From: Pseudomonadota bacterium
GTDB taxonomy: Bacteria; Pseudomonadota; Gammaproteobacteria; Pseudomonadales; Pseudohongiellaceae
DNA: 7,300 nt
Assembly: GCA_022563075.1 (NCBI GenBank)
Contig: JADFOC010000130.1
Span: 1-7,300, forward strand
Direction of reading: 5' to 3'
The translations under genes were made by a program, and so were the position numbers. Below are positions 1 through 6,236 of the stretch, one piece after another. Positions within the stretch are counted from its first letter, which is position 1. Each line of letters opens with the position of its first letter. The notes under the pieces were generated by a model. The model saw only the letters and a list, made by a program, of their open reading frames with translations. It did not search any database and had not been told where the DNA came from.

Positions 1-767
1 CCACCGGTAGCTGCGGAACCGGTGAAGACATCGCTGAAAATAGAGACAAAGGATGGAATGATATTCCCGATGTTTGGAATGATTACCGCAAATGCACCGA
101 CTAAGTAGATAAACGCCATGGTAGGTACGATTGCGGCGGCAACCTTCGCGATTCGGGTAATGCCACCGATAATTACCAGTGCCAGCAACACCGAAAGCAC
201 ACTAGCGGTAATCAACGGATCCAATGAAAATGTGCTTTCCAATCCGGCGGCGATACTGTTGATCTGTGGTAAATTTCCAGTACCAAATGAACTAAGTACC
301 GTTGCCATCGCAAAAATAATTGCCAGCCATTTGGCATTGAGCCCCTTTTCCATGTAGTACATGGGACCGCCGGCCATGGTGCCGTCGGGCAATTGAGTAC
401 GATATTTGTGCGACAGTGTTACTTCCACAAATTTGCTGGTCATGCCTAAAAAGGCGGTCATCCACATCCAGAACAACGCAGCCGGCCCGCCTAGATGCAA
501 TGCCAGCGCCACGCCCCCGATATTACCAGTGCCCACCGTGCCTGACAGTGCTGTCGCTAGTGCCTGGAAATGGGTGGTGTCGCCTTTAGCCCCCTCCTTG
601 TCAAATTTACCCATGGTCACTGCAATTGCGTGTTTAAAATAGCGAATCTGGGGAAAACCAAGATACAGTGTGAAAAAAATACCTACAGACAGAAGCAAGG
701 CGGGGAACCAGAGCGCGCTACCGAGGTAGCCGTCTATGAAAATCAAGAAATCATTAACTGCGTCCAA
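1..767 (-). CDS. Sodium:alanine (AGCS family) symporter, 3' end cut off by window edge
   Basis: Inner-membrane symporter predicted to import alanine or glycine with Na+ (AGCS family, TC 2.A.25). The 255 residues visible are the N-terminal half of a protein that is usually about 450-550 residues. Seen in the sequence: the conserved stretch [11 protein letters not shown] at residues 78-88, followed by [11 protein letters not shown] at 93-103, which fits the family signature GGx[GA][GA]xFWMW; then the conserved [11 protein letters not shown] at 132-142 and several hydrophobic helices. The last visible residues, FTGSAATGG, are also typical of the family. The start is TTG at 767: an in-frame TAA lies 21 bases upstream with no ATG or GTG between, and GAGG sits 7 bases before the TTG. 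The next ATG, near 613, would remove the first membrane segment. It lies 65 bases downstream of the mrp-like ATPase gene in the same direction, with no convincing terminator between, so co-transcription is possible. Family assignment is secure; the exact amino acid transported is not. Confidence 0.93.
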   Translation of the reverse strand, partial: MDAVNDFLIFIDGYLGSALWFPALLLSVGIFFTLYLGFPQIRYFKHAIAVTMGKFDKEGAKGDTTHFQALATALSGTVGTGNIGGVALALHLGGPAALFWMWMTAFLGMTSKFVEVTLSHKYRTQLPDGTMAGGPMYYMEKGLNAKWLAIIFAMATVLSSFGTGNLPQINSIAAGLESTFSLDPLITASVLSVLLALVIIGGITRIAKVAAAIVPTMAFIYLVGAFAVIIPNIGNIIPSFVSIFSDVFTGSAATG

Positions 768-832
768 CGTGATACCTCGTTTTTTTTATTCTAATGAATC
801 ACTGCGGATCGAATGGGTGTAACCCCAAGTGA

Positions 833-1645
833 CTAATCGTTAGTTACTGTTATCGTTGGCCCTTTCGTTGCTGTTATTTCATTGCGTTTTATTTGGGCAA
901 CAACATTAGCAGCAAGCTGCAGATAAGCCTTGCTGGCGGCATGAGTCGAGTCCGCTGCTACCATAGGATTACCGGCGTCCGTCCGTTCTCTGATTAATAA
1001 GTCGAGAGGTAACCTACCAATGACTTCGACACCATAGTCTGCTGCGAGTTTGTCTCCTCCGCCACTACCGAAGATAGCTTCTTCGTGACCACAATTTGTG
1101 CAGACATGGGTGCTCATATTTTCGACCACGCCCAATATTGGCACATCGACCTTGATAAACATTTCGATACCCTTACGCGCATCCAGCAACGCTACATCCT
1201 GTGGTGTTGTCACTATTACAGCTCCGCTTACTCGAACCGATTGTGCCAGGCTCAGTTGAATATCACCGGTTCCAGGGGGCATATCGACGATTAAATAATC
1301 CAAATCAGACCAAGCCGTATCTTTGAGAATTTGATTGAACGCCGAAATTATCATGGGCGCTCGCCAAATCATCGCCGTTTTCTCATCCACTAGAAACCCC
1401 ATGGAATTGCATTCGACGCCATGGGCAACGATAGGCAGCATGAATTTCTGGTCCCTGATCTTGGGTCTGGTTCCGGGTTTCACTCCCATCATTATGGGCA
1501 GGCTAGGCCCGTAAATATCTGCATCCAGCAGTCCTACCGGGTGACCAATATGGGAGAGGGCCACCGCGAGATTAACGGCCGTCGTCGATTTGCCCACTCC
1601 CCCTTTACCCGAAGCAATACAGATTATATGTTTGATATTGTCCAT
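833..1645 (-). CDS. apbC: Mrp/ApbC-type Fe-S cluster carrier ATPase, short form lacking DUF59
   Basis: A 270-residue cytoplasmic P-loop ATPase of the Mrp/NBP35 branch of the MinD/ParA superfamily; relatives bind and transfer [4Fe-4S] clusters to apoproteins. Seen: deviant Walker A GKGGVGKST at residues 13-21 with the signature lysine K14; switch I DADIYGPS at 41-48; Walker B/switch II YLIVDMPPGTGD at 117-128; ENMS at 175-178; and the cluster-binding pair C182-x2-C185 in CTNCGHEE, expected to bridge a dimer. Many bacterial Mrp/ApbC proteins have about 350-380 residues with an N-terminal DUF59 (MIP18-like) domain. Here the P loop begins at residue 13, so that domain is absent. The ATG at 1645 matches the normal N-terminus of the ATPase domain, although no strong Shine-Dalgarno sequence precedes it (GGGTGA lies about 15 bases away). 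The symbol is given by family; mrp is the equivalent name. The last roughly 15 residues are a non-conserved Thr-rich tail. Confidence 0.93.
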   Translation of the reverse strand: MDNIKHIICIASGKGGVGKSTTAVNLAVALSHIGHPVGLLDADIYGPSLPIMMGVKPGTRPKIRDQKFMLPIVAHGVECNSMGFLVDEKTAMIWRAPMIISAFNQILKDTAWSDLDYLIVDMPPGTGDIQLSLAQSVRVSGAVIVTTPQDVALLDARKGIEMFIKVDVPILGVVENMSTHVCTNCGHEEAIFGSGGGDKLAADYGVEVIGRLPLDLLIRERTDAGNPMVAADSTHAASKAYLQLAANVVAQIKRNEITATKGPTITVTND

Positions 1646-1690
1646 TTTATTTATTTACGATTCACCCAAATACCATGCAACTCAGCACCC

Positions 1691-1696
1691 ATTATA
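1691..1696 (-). promoter_or_regulatory. Candidate -10 box for the mrp-like gene
   Basis: On the minus strand this hexamer reads TATAAT, a perfect sigma-70 -10 consensus, 45 bases before the ATG at 1645. That would give a leader of about 40 bases. No good -35 hexamer lies 16-18 bases upstream (TCAGCC at 17) and there is no TGn extension, so the call rests on the -10 alone in an AT-rich region. The rest of the 1646-1854 intergenic region shows no clear hairpin or RNA gene. TTGACC at 1778-1783 on the plus strand resembles a -35 box but has no properly spaced -10. Confidence 0.35.
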
Positions 1697-1854
1697 CAGA
1701 TAAATCCAACGCTGGCTGATGGCATTAATTATCTTTTATACACTATGAAAAGAAAATAGGCATGACACCAGGTCTGCTTGACCGCTAGAATTGAATATAG
1801 GGATCGAGTGATGAGTTTTGACAAAAATCGAAAGGGTTGGGATCATCTTCTAAC

Positions 1855-2373
1855 ATGCACAGATTAGCCGGACTATTTTTCCTATTTGCCTGCACCTGGA
1901 TTATTGCAGACACGCAGGAAGAAACTGAAATCAAATTCGCCTTCTATTCCTCTGCATGGGGTGAAAATACCGATGACGGCTTGCGCTTCGTTGCCTACAA
2001 TCAAACGGCGAACCCTATTCGACTGCACTCGATTGTCTTTAAAAATAGCATAAATGTAGCGGATCAGGTGGCGATCAATTTGGATCTGCTTGTGCCTGCA
2101 AGGGGATATGCCGAAGTTGAAATAGATTACATCGACCTACTGCAAGGAGACGAATGTGTAGATCGAACCTTATCAGATAACTGGAGACTGGTAGAGATTT
2201 CCAACTACACATTGAATCCATCGGTGCGTAACCTCATTATCGAAAATACTGACTCTTTTCGTATTTACCAGTTTGTTAAGACGGTGACAACTCGTTGGAC
2301 GGATTTAACCAGCGACGAACCCATGCAAACTATCGAATGGGTGCTGTATCACTTCGAGACGAGAAGAGACTAG
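1855..2373 (+). CDS. Exported protein of unknown function
   Basis: I do not recognise this 172-residue protein. The N-terminus (M-H-R, then a hydrophobic run LAGLFFLFACTWIIA) looks like a signal peptide, with likely signal peptidase I cleavage after A18 and a mature start at DTQEET. A lipoprotein reading (LFAC, C13) is possible, but Phe at -2 and the very early cysteine make it unlikely. The mature part of about 154 residues alternates polar and hydrophobic residues as in a beta-rich domain (for example the segments around FRFVAYNQ-like and RLHSIVFKN). It has one cysteine, C101, and no catalytic motif I can name. An in-frame TTG at 1837 would add six residues (LGSSSN), but the AAGGG before it touches the codon and would spoil the signal peptide, so ATG 1855 is preferred, though its own Shine-Dalgarno sequence (GGGA, 12 bases away) is weak. 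The gene is convergent with hppA; the insertion sequence now lies between them. Confidence 0.7.
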   Translation: MHRLAGLFFLFACTWIIADTQEETEIKFAFYSSAWGENTDDGLRFVAYNQTANPIRLHSIVFKNSINVADQVAINLDLLVPARGYAEVEIDYIDLLQGDECVDRTLSDNWRLVEISNYTLNPSVRNLIIENTDSFRIYQFVKTVTTRWTDLTSDEPMQTIEWVLYHFETRRD

Positions 2374-2399
2374 ACGAACCTATTTGCTTGGGTTCAAAC

Positions 2400-2421
2400 A
2401 AAAAAAAAGGGTCTTAAGACC
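2400..2421 (-). terminator. Left half of a bidirectional intrinsic terminator split by the IS
   Basis: Read on the minus strand, the palindrome GGTCTTAAGACC is followed by CC-T9 (plus strand: A at 2400-2408, then GGG...). This is a hairpin with a T-run that still works, if at all, for transcription leaving the insertion sequence leftward. In the plus direction the hairpin is now followed by the IS end ACTGCTGT with no T-run, so the upstream exported-protein gene has probably lost its terminator. The matching right half is at 3692-3711. Confidence 0.6.
2410..2421. repeat. Left 12-bp target-site duplication (palindromic)
   Basis: GGTCTTAAGACC abuts the left inverted repeat and is repeated exactly at 3692-3703 beside the right inverted repeat. 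Twelve bases is within the 9-13 bp duplication range known for IS4-family elements. Because the sequence is its own reverse complement, it can be read as a direct or an inverted repeat. Alternatively, it belongs to longer inverted repeats of the element. Confidence 0.65.
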
Positions 2422-2437
2422 ACTGCTGTCCCACAGT
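2422..2437. repeat. Left terminal inverted repeat of the IS
   Basis: ACTGCTGTCCCACAGT is the exact reverse complement of 3676-3691. Inward of base 2437 the two ends diverge. Outward, the match continues for 13 more bases only because the flanking target sequence is itself palindromic. Confidence 0.85.
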
Positions 2438-2471
2438 AAGTGATAAATAAGAAAGCCTGAGTTCAAGAAGT

Positions 2472-2477
2472 TATAAT
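2472..2477 (+). promoter_or_regulatory. -10 box of the transposase promoter
   Basis: TATAAT is a perfect sigma-70 -10 hexamer 41 bases upstream of the TTG start, with a predicted start of transcription around 2484. No recognisable -35 hexamer lies at the right distance (AAGAAA at 17), so the promoter is expected to be weak, which is usual for transposase genes. Confidence 0.55.
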
Positions 2478-2502
2478 GTGAGTGCGAACAAACATTGTAG
2501 CT

Positions 2503-2508
2503 AGGAGG
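2503..2508 (+). promoter_or_regulatory. Ribosome-binding site that decides the transposase start
   Basis: AGGAGG is a full-consensus Shine-Dalgarno sequence, nine bases before TTG 2518. Its position makes TTG 2518 the start rather than the in-frame GTG at 2482, which lies upstream of this site. Half of the site is paired in the fold-back at 2452-2519. Confidence 0.75.
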
Positions 2509-2517
2509 ACTCAGGCT

Positions 2518-3669
2518 TTGTCACATCATAACACTGCATTTCATCAGTTGCTAAAACCCTTATCCAGACATGAATTTGAAGGGTTGGCAAAAATCCATCA
2601 TTCAGGTCAAAAGCTACGGTCAGCCAGTCGTTGGGACCAATTTATCGGCATGTCGATGTCTCAGCTGTCTGGCAGACAAAGCCTGAGAGACATTCAATCT
2701 AATTTAGAAAGCCAGCAGCAGAAACTGTATCATTTGGGTGCCAAACCTATTGCTCGCTCCACGTTGTCTAGAATCAACGAGAACCAGCCAGCCGAGCTGT
2801 ATCAGGCACTGTTTTATAAACTGCTCAATCGGTGCAAGTCTCACCCTTCGACGCATAAGTTTCGCTTCAAAAACCCCCTTTACTCACTAGATGCCAGTCA
2901 TATCGATCTGTCCGTCAAGCTCTTCCCTTGGGCTGCGAGCCATCAGGATAAGTCCAGTGTAAAACTGAGTGTAGGGTTGAATCATGGCACGATGATTCCT
3001 GAGTTTGTGGCTTTGAGTGATGGTAAAGAGAATGACATGGTGCAGGGTCGCCAGTTTGACTTTCCCAAAGGGAGTCTGGTGGCTTTCGACAAAGGCTATG
3101 TTGACTATCAATGGTTTAAGTCATTGACAGATAAAGGAGTTTTCTTCGTAACCAGGCTTCGACCCAAAGCGGTTTATAAGGTGCTGGAACGGAAACTGGT
3201 CGATAAAAGAGCGGGTGTCACCAGCGATCAAATCATCCAGCTAAACAGCGCACATGCGATGAAACGTGGAGCACCTAGGCTAAGGCGAGTTGGTTTTACA
3301 GACAAGCAAACGGGCAAGCACTATATGTTTTTGACGAATCATTTCGGGCTGTCGGCGGCCACAGTAGCAGCGATTTATAAAGACCGGTGGAAGGTTGAAC
3401 TATTTTTTAAAGCAATCAAACAGAATCTGAAGATTAAGGCCTTTGTCGGGCAGTCGAAGAATGCGATATTAACGCAGGTTTGGATAGCTATGATTACCTA
3501 CTTATTGCTGGCATTTGCCCGGTATAGTGCAAAAATAGGATGGACTGTTCAGCGAATACTACGAGTGATACAACTCAATTTATTTGAACGAAGAAGTCTG
3601 CAAGAGATACTTAATCCCGATCCACACAGAGATAAAAAAGGCGAACCTCAAATGAGGTTCGCCTTATGA
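2518..3669 (+). CDS. IS4-family transposase (DUF4372 + DDE_Tnp_1 type)
   Basis: A 383-residue cut-and-paste type DNA transposase acting on the inverted repeats of this element. The N-terminus, beginning SHHNTAFHQLLKPLSRHEFE, matches the small N-terminal domain (DUF4372) common in this IS4 group, and the DDE catalytic domain follows. Numbering from the TTG start, I see D125 in LDASHIDLS, D191 in AFDKGY, and E294 within the YREK signature (Y287-x2-R290-x3-E294-x6-K301; text YKDRWKVELFFKAIK), so the catalytic triad is intact. The C-terminal region 315-345 is hydrophobic, as usual in this group. The reading frame can be extended to GTG 2482, but the AGGAGG at 2503-2508 and the usual N-terminus of relatives point to TTG 2518. 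The last codons lie inside the hairpin at 3638-3665. No frameshift or premature stop, so activity is plausible. Confidence 0.95.
   Translation: MSHHNTAFHQLLKPLSRHEFEGLAKIHHSGQKLRSASRWDQFIGMSMSQLSGRQSLRDIQSNLESQQQKLYHLGAKPIARSTLSRINENQPAELYQALFYKLLNRCKSHPSTHKFRFKNPLYSLDASHIDLSVKLFPWAASHQDKSSVKLSVGLNHGTMIPEFVALSDGKENDMVQGRQFDFPKGSLVAFDKGYVDYQWFKSLTDKGVFFVTRLRPKAVYKVLERKLVDKRAGVTSDQIIQLNSAHAMKRGAPRLRRVGFTDKQTGKHYMFLTNHFGLSAATVAAIYKDRWKVELFFKAIKQNLKIKAFVGQSKNAILTQVWIAMITYLLLAFARYSAKIGWTVQRILRVIQLNLFERRSLQEILNPDPHRDKKGEPQMRFAL
3634..3665 (-). terminator. Minus-strand intrinsic terminator at the IS right end
   Basis: GGCGAACCTCA (3640-3650) pairs perfectly with TGAGGTTCGCC (3653-3663) across a 2-base centre, and on the minus strand the stem is followed by six T (complement of A 3634-3639). 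The two flanking A-T pairs bring the stem to 13 bp. It is oriented to stop transcription entering from hppA on the right. On the plus strand the hairpin is followed by TTATGACTTTC, a poor T-run, so termination there would be weak. It overlaps the last codons of the transposase gene, which ends just beyond the stem (TGA 3667-3669). Confidence 0.75.
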
Positions 3670-3675
3670 CTTTCA

Positions 3676-3691
3676 ACTGTGGGACAGCAGT
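3676..3691. repeat. Right terminal inverted repeat of the IS
   Basis: ACTGTGGGACAGCAGT is the exact reverse complement of the left end 2422-2437. It begins seven bases after the transposase stop codon. Confidence 0.85.
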
Positions 3692-3703
3692 GGTCTTAAG
3701 ACC
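3692..3703. repeat. Right 12-bp target-site duplication (palindromic)
   Basis: GGTCTTAAGACC, identical to 2410-2421, directly follows the right inverted repeat. Joining the left flank up to 2421 to the base after 3703 restores a continuous A-run, GGGTCTTAAGACCCC, T-run terminator, which supports the reading as a target duplication. Confidence 0.65.
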
Positions 3704-3711
3704 CCTTTTTT
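3692..3711 (+). terminator. Right half of the split bidirectional terminator
   Basis: On the plus strand, GGTCTTAAGACC is followed by CC and six T. In this orientation it could terminate the transposase transcript as it leaves the element. For hppA transcription, coming from the right on the minus strand, the T-run that originally lay beyond the palindrome is now displaced by the IS, so the native hppA terminator is broken. The six T end 18 bases before the hppA stop codon. Confidence 0.6.
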
Positions 3712-3729
3712 CTCTGTTCAGAATAATCT

Positions 3730-5859
3730 TCAACCTAGCAATACACCACCGTATTGAACAATGAATGGGGCGAATACCAGACTTAGAATAGCGGAAAGTT
3801 TGATCAGTATATTCAGGGAAGGCCCAGAAGTATCTTTCAATGGATCTCCAACGGTATCACCCACCACAGCGGCCTTATGCACTTCCGAGCCTTTGCCACC
3901 AAGATTTCCAGCTTCAATGTATTTCTTGGCATTGTCCCAGGCGCCACCACTGTTGGTAGAGGCGATTGCCAGCACACCGCCAGTAACCAGTGAACCAATA
4001 AGCACTCCGGCTACAGCTTCGACGCCGAATAGATAACCGGTGATTAGCGGAGTACCCATGATCAACACGCCCGGAGCAATCATCATTTTGAGAGCTGCCT
4101 GCGTCGAAATAGCGATACATCGCTCATAGTCCGGCTTGCCAGTGCCTTCCATGATGCCAGGGATAGTCTTGAACTGATGACGCACTTCTTCAATCATCGC
4201 GAAAGCCGCTTCACCCACCGCCTGCATCGTCATGGCAGTAAACAGGAATGGCAACACGGCACCAATGAAGACACTGGTGAAGACCAGCGGGTCCAGCAAG
4301 CTCATGGTGATAGGTTCGCCCGATAAGATGGATGCCGTAGTAATAAATGCAGCAAACAGCGCCAGCGACGTCAGAATCGCAGCACCGATGGCGAAACCTT
4401 TACCAATTGCCGCGGTAGTGTTGCCTGCAGAATCTAAAATATCGGTGCGGCGGCGCACTTCTTTGTCCAGACCAACCATCTGGGCAATTCCGCCTGCATT
4501 GTCGGCAACCGGCCCATAGGCATCAATCGTCAGTGCGATCACCAACGTGCCCAGCATACCCAGAGATGCGATGGCAACGCCATACATACCCGCCAAATCC
4601 CAAGACACGAAAATACTGACGGCTATAGCAAGATAAGGCAGCACTGTACTCTTGTAGCCGAGTGCCAGGCCAAAAATTATATTAGTGGCAACACCTGTCT
4701 CACAGGATTTGGCGAGATCTTGAACCGGCTTGTATTTTTCAGACGTGTAATAACCGGTAAGCAAGCCAACCGCAAGGCCAGCAACCAGGCCGGAAAGGAA
4801 GCTCCCGTATACACCCAGGTTGCTGTATGGCTCACCATTTAAGTCAAAGGACTCAGGAATCAAAGCCATGGTAATAAAGTAGATCACCACGGCCATTAGT
4901 CCACTGGAGATAATCAACAGTTTCATCAATGCCGGTGCAACATCGTCTTCGGTCTTAACATTCACCAGCAATTTAGTAATCAGGCTTATTGGAATGCCAA
5001 TCGCGCTGATAAGAATCGGATACAGCAGCGCATCCGGATTGGCGGCGAATACTACTGCACTGATCACCATGGCGGCACAGGTGCTTTCGGCACAGGATCC
5101 AAAAAGGTCGGCACCCATACCGGCGACATCACCGACATTGTCACCAACATTGTCGGCTATTACCGCCGGGTTCCGGGGATCGTCTTCCGGGATGCCCTTC
5201 TCAACTTTACCCACCAGGTCGGCACCCACATCGGCCGCCTTGGTAAAAATACCGCCGCCCACTCGCGCAAACAGCGCTATGGTAGAGCCACCAAGACCGA
5301 AACCGGCGATAACGTCCATCAAGATGTGATTGTTCTCCTGACCCAGGTCCGCCAGCAACCAGCTCATCACCACATAAATAATCACCAGGCCGAGCGTGGC
5401 AAGACTTACCAGCGTAAAACCCATGACCGCACCGGAGTTAATTGCCACCTCAAAGGCATCGGCAACACTCACCTTCGCCGAGACTGTGGTGCGGGCATTT
5501 CCCTGGGTGGCTACCTTCATGCCGATATAACCACAGGCAACTGAAATCGCGCCACCGAAGAGGAAAGCGATCGCTGTGTAGATGCCTTCGTGAATATCCG
5601 GGGTATGCGCGTCATCGATTAGAACAGCTATGATCACGGCGAAGGCACTCATGAAGACGAGCAGGAATTTATATTCCTGCTTCAAGAACGCCATCGCCCC
5701 GTCCGCAATAGCCCCATGGATAAACCTCAGGCGCTCCGCGTCCTTTTCTTCCAGACCCAGAACAAGCGGTACGCTCATCACTTTCTTCATGTAAAAGAAA
5801 GCGATACCCAAACCTAGCAGCGACAGAACTGTAGTGACCGTAATCGTAATGCCAAACAT
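3730..5859 (-). CDS. hppA: Membrane-bound proton-pumping pyrophosphatase, K+-dependent plant-like type
   Basis: A 709-residue integral inner-membrane enzyme that hydrolyses pyrophosphate and pumps cations outward, here probably H+. About 16 membrane segments are expected for the family, and the hydrophobic pattern fits. Seen: the PPi-binding motif [11 protein letters not shown] at residues 210-220, DNVGDNVGD at 236-244, and the C-terminal motif D668-TVGD-PLKD676. The K+ determinant in [10 protein letters not shown] is A483 with G486, the combination of K+-dependent enzymes (K+-independent ones have Lys and Thr there). The sequence FGSCAE (253-258) has Gly where Na+-pumping enzymes such as that of Thermotoga have Glu, and the Glu four residues later (E258), as in the plant vacuolar H+ pump. 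This predicts a K+-dependent H+ pump. ATG 5859 is preceded by GGGAG ten bases away. The length is normal for bacteria. The insertion sequence interrupts its downstream terminator but not the gene. No convincing promoter was found in 5860-6025. Confidence 0.97.
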   Translation of the reverse strand: MFGITITVTTVLSLLGLGIAFFYMKKVMSVPLVLGLEEKDAERLRFIHGAIADGAMAFLKQEYKFLLVFMSAFAVIIAVLIDDAHTPDIHEGIYTAIAFLFGGAISVACGYIGMKVATQGNARTTVSAKVSVADAFEVAINSGAVMGFTLVSLATLGLVIIYVVMSWLLADLGQENNHILMDVIAGFGLGGSTIALFARVGGGIFTKAADVGADLVGKVEKGIPEDDPRNPAVIADNVGDNVGDVAGMGADLFGSCAESTCAAMVISAVVFAANPDALLYPILISAIGIPISLITKLLVNVKTEDDVAPALMKLLIISSGLMAVVIYFITMALIPESFDLNGEPYSNLGVYGSFLSGLVAGLAVGLLTGYYTSEKYKPVQDLAKSCETGVATNIIFGLALGYKSTVLPYLAIAVSIFVSWDLAGMYGVAIASLGMLGTLVIALTIDAYGPVADNAGGIAQMVGLDKEVRRRTDILDSAGNTTAAIGKGFAIGAAILTSLALFAAFITTASILSGEPITMSLLDPLVFTSVFIGAVLPFLFTAMTMQAVGEAAFAMIEEVRHQFKTIPGIMEGTGKPDYERCIAISTQAALKMMIAPGVLIMGTPLITGYLFGVEAVAGVLIGSLVTGGVLAIASTNSGGAWDNAKKYIEAGNLGGKGSEVHKAAVVGDTVGDPLKDTSGPSLNILIKLSAILSLVFAPFIVQYGGVLLG

Positions 5860-6025
5860 CTAACTCACTCTCCCGAAAATGGAATGTTTATTTTAAAGGC
5901 GCGCACTTTACCATAACAGGCTGGACAAACAAAGGGTGGTTGATTGGCTGGAAAACCAGTAAGTCAGTGGTTATCAGGGCGGTGTATGAGTGTCTAAAAT
6001 GGCGGCTGAGAATTCAATGGCCAGA

Positions 6026-6196
6026 TTATTTCTTCTTGAATTTGGGGCGCTGTCTGCGACCGGATAGAGGGGTATCCGGATCTGCCTCGCCGCGCGCCAA
6101 TCGAAACGCCCGACGCAGAGCATCAACTTTTGCTTCCTTGCGCTTAGTCAGATGGCTCTGCTTTTTGCTCTCAAAATCTACTATATTGTCGACCAT
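6026..6196 (-). CDS. Small, strongly basic protein of unknown function
   Basis: I do not recognise this 56-residue protein. It starts MVDNIVDFESKKQ and continues with a Lys/Arg-rich, probably helical middle (KRKEAKVDALRRAFRLARG). A short acidic turn (EADPDTP) follows, and the protein ends in the very basic tail GRRQRPKFKKK. Cys and Trp are absent, and there is no membrane segment or signal. It could bind nucleic acid or the ribosome, but nothing proves this. The frame can be read from GTG 6217 (63 residues). ATG 6196 is preferred because GGTGA lies seven bases before it, whereas the GTG sits inside overlapping small hairpins (GGTTCGGTGAACC; CACCGGTTCGGTG) without a good Shine-Dalgarno sequence. 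It lies 40 bases downstream of the lipoprotein gene and 166 bases upstream of hppA, all in one direction. Clear charge patterning and a tidy RBS make it more likely real than not. Confidence 0.6.
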   Translation of the reverse strand: MVDNIVDFESKKQSHLTKRKEAKVDALRRAFRLARGEADPDTPLSGRRQRPKFKKK

Positions 6197-6236
6197 GTAT
6201 TTATCACCAAGGTTCACCGAACCGGTGTCTCTCGCT

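Larger units (their letters stand above)
2452..2519 (+). promoter_or_regulatory. Fold-back hairpin covering the transposase start
   Basis: The left arm 2452-2464 (AAAGCCTGAGTTC) pairs with the right arm 2507-2519 (GGACTCAGGCTTT): 11 perfect base pairs plus one T-G wobble and one further C-G pair. The right arm includes the last two G of the AGGAGG ribosome-binding site and the first two bases of the TTG start codon. The element's own -10 box (2472-2477) lies in the loop, so its transcript would start near 2484 and lack the left arm. Only RNA entering from outside can fold this way. IS10 and IS50 are known to use such fold-back inhibition of transposase translation. The pairing is seen; the function is inferred. 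Confidence 0.7.
2422..3691 (+). mobile_element. Complete IS4-family insertion sequence, about 1270 bp
   Basis: The element is bounded by perfect 16-bp terminal inverted repeats (2422-2437 and 3676-3691), flanked by a 12-bp duplication, and encodes one intact transposase reading left to right. Its size and single-ORF layout fit the IS4 family. It carries its own -10 box inside the left end, a fold-back structure over the transposase start, and a hairpin at the transposase stop codon. Intact ends and reading frame suggest a recent and possibly still mobile insertion. The boundaries assume that the palindrome GGTCTTAAGACC is target DNA; if it were part of the element, the IS would be 2410-3703. 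Confidence 0.88.

Noticed and set aside
768..832. Imperfect 7-bp hairpin between the mrp-like and symporter genes
   Set aside because: The stem contains a wobble pair and a long loop, and on the minus strand it is followed by an A-run rather than a T-run, so it is not an intrinsic terminator in the direction of transcription.
1421..1759. 112-codon plus-strand frame over the start of the mrp-like gene
   Set aside because: It is a shadow of a highly conserved ATPase on the other strand.
2409..3704. Taking the full 29-bp inverted repeat as the IS ends
   Set aside because: The outer 13 bases are explained by a palindromic target with A- and T-runs that rejoin into a terminator. Sixteen bases are a normal end length for the family. 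The alternative is kept in the element's entry.
4232..5329. Long plus-strand frames within hppA
   Set aside because: Open frames opposite an Ala/Gly-rich membrane protein are expected from composition; none has a motif or a good ribosome-binding site.
5948..5959. Small hairpin CTGG-AAAA-CCAG between the small basic gene and hppA as a terminator
   Set aside because: It has only four base pairs and no T-run on the minus strand, so it does not separate the genes into different operons.
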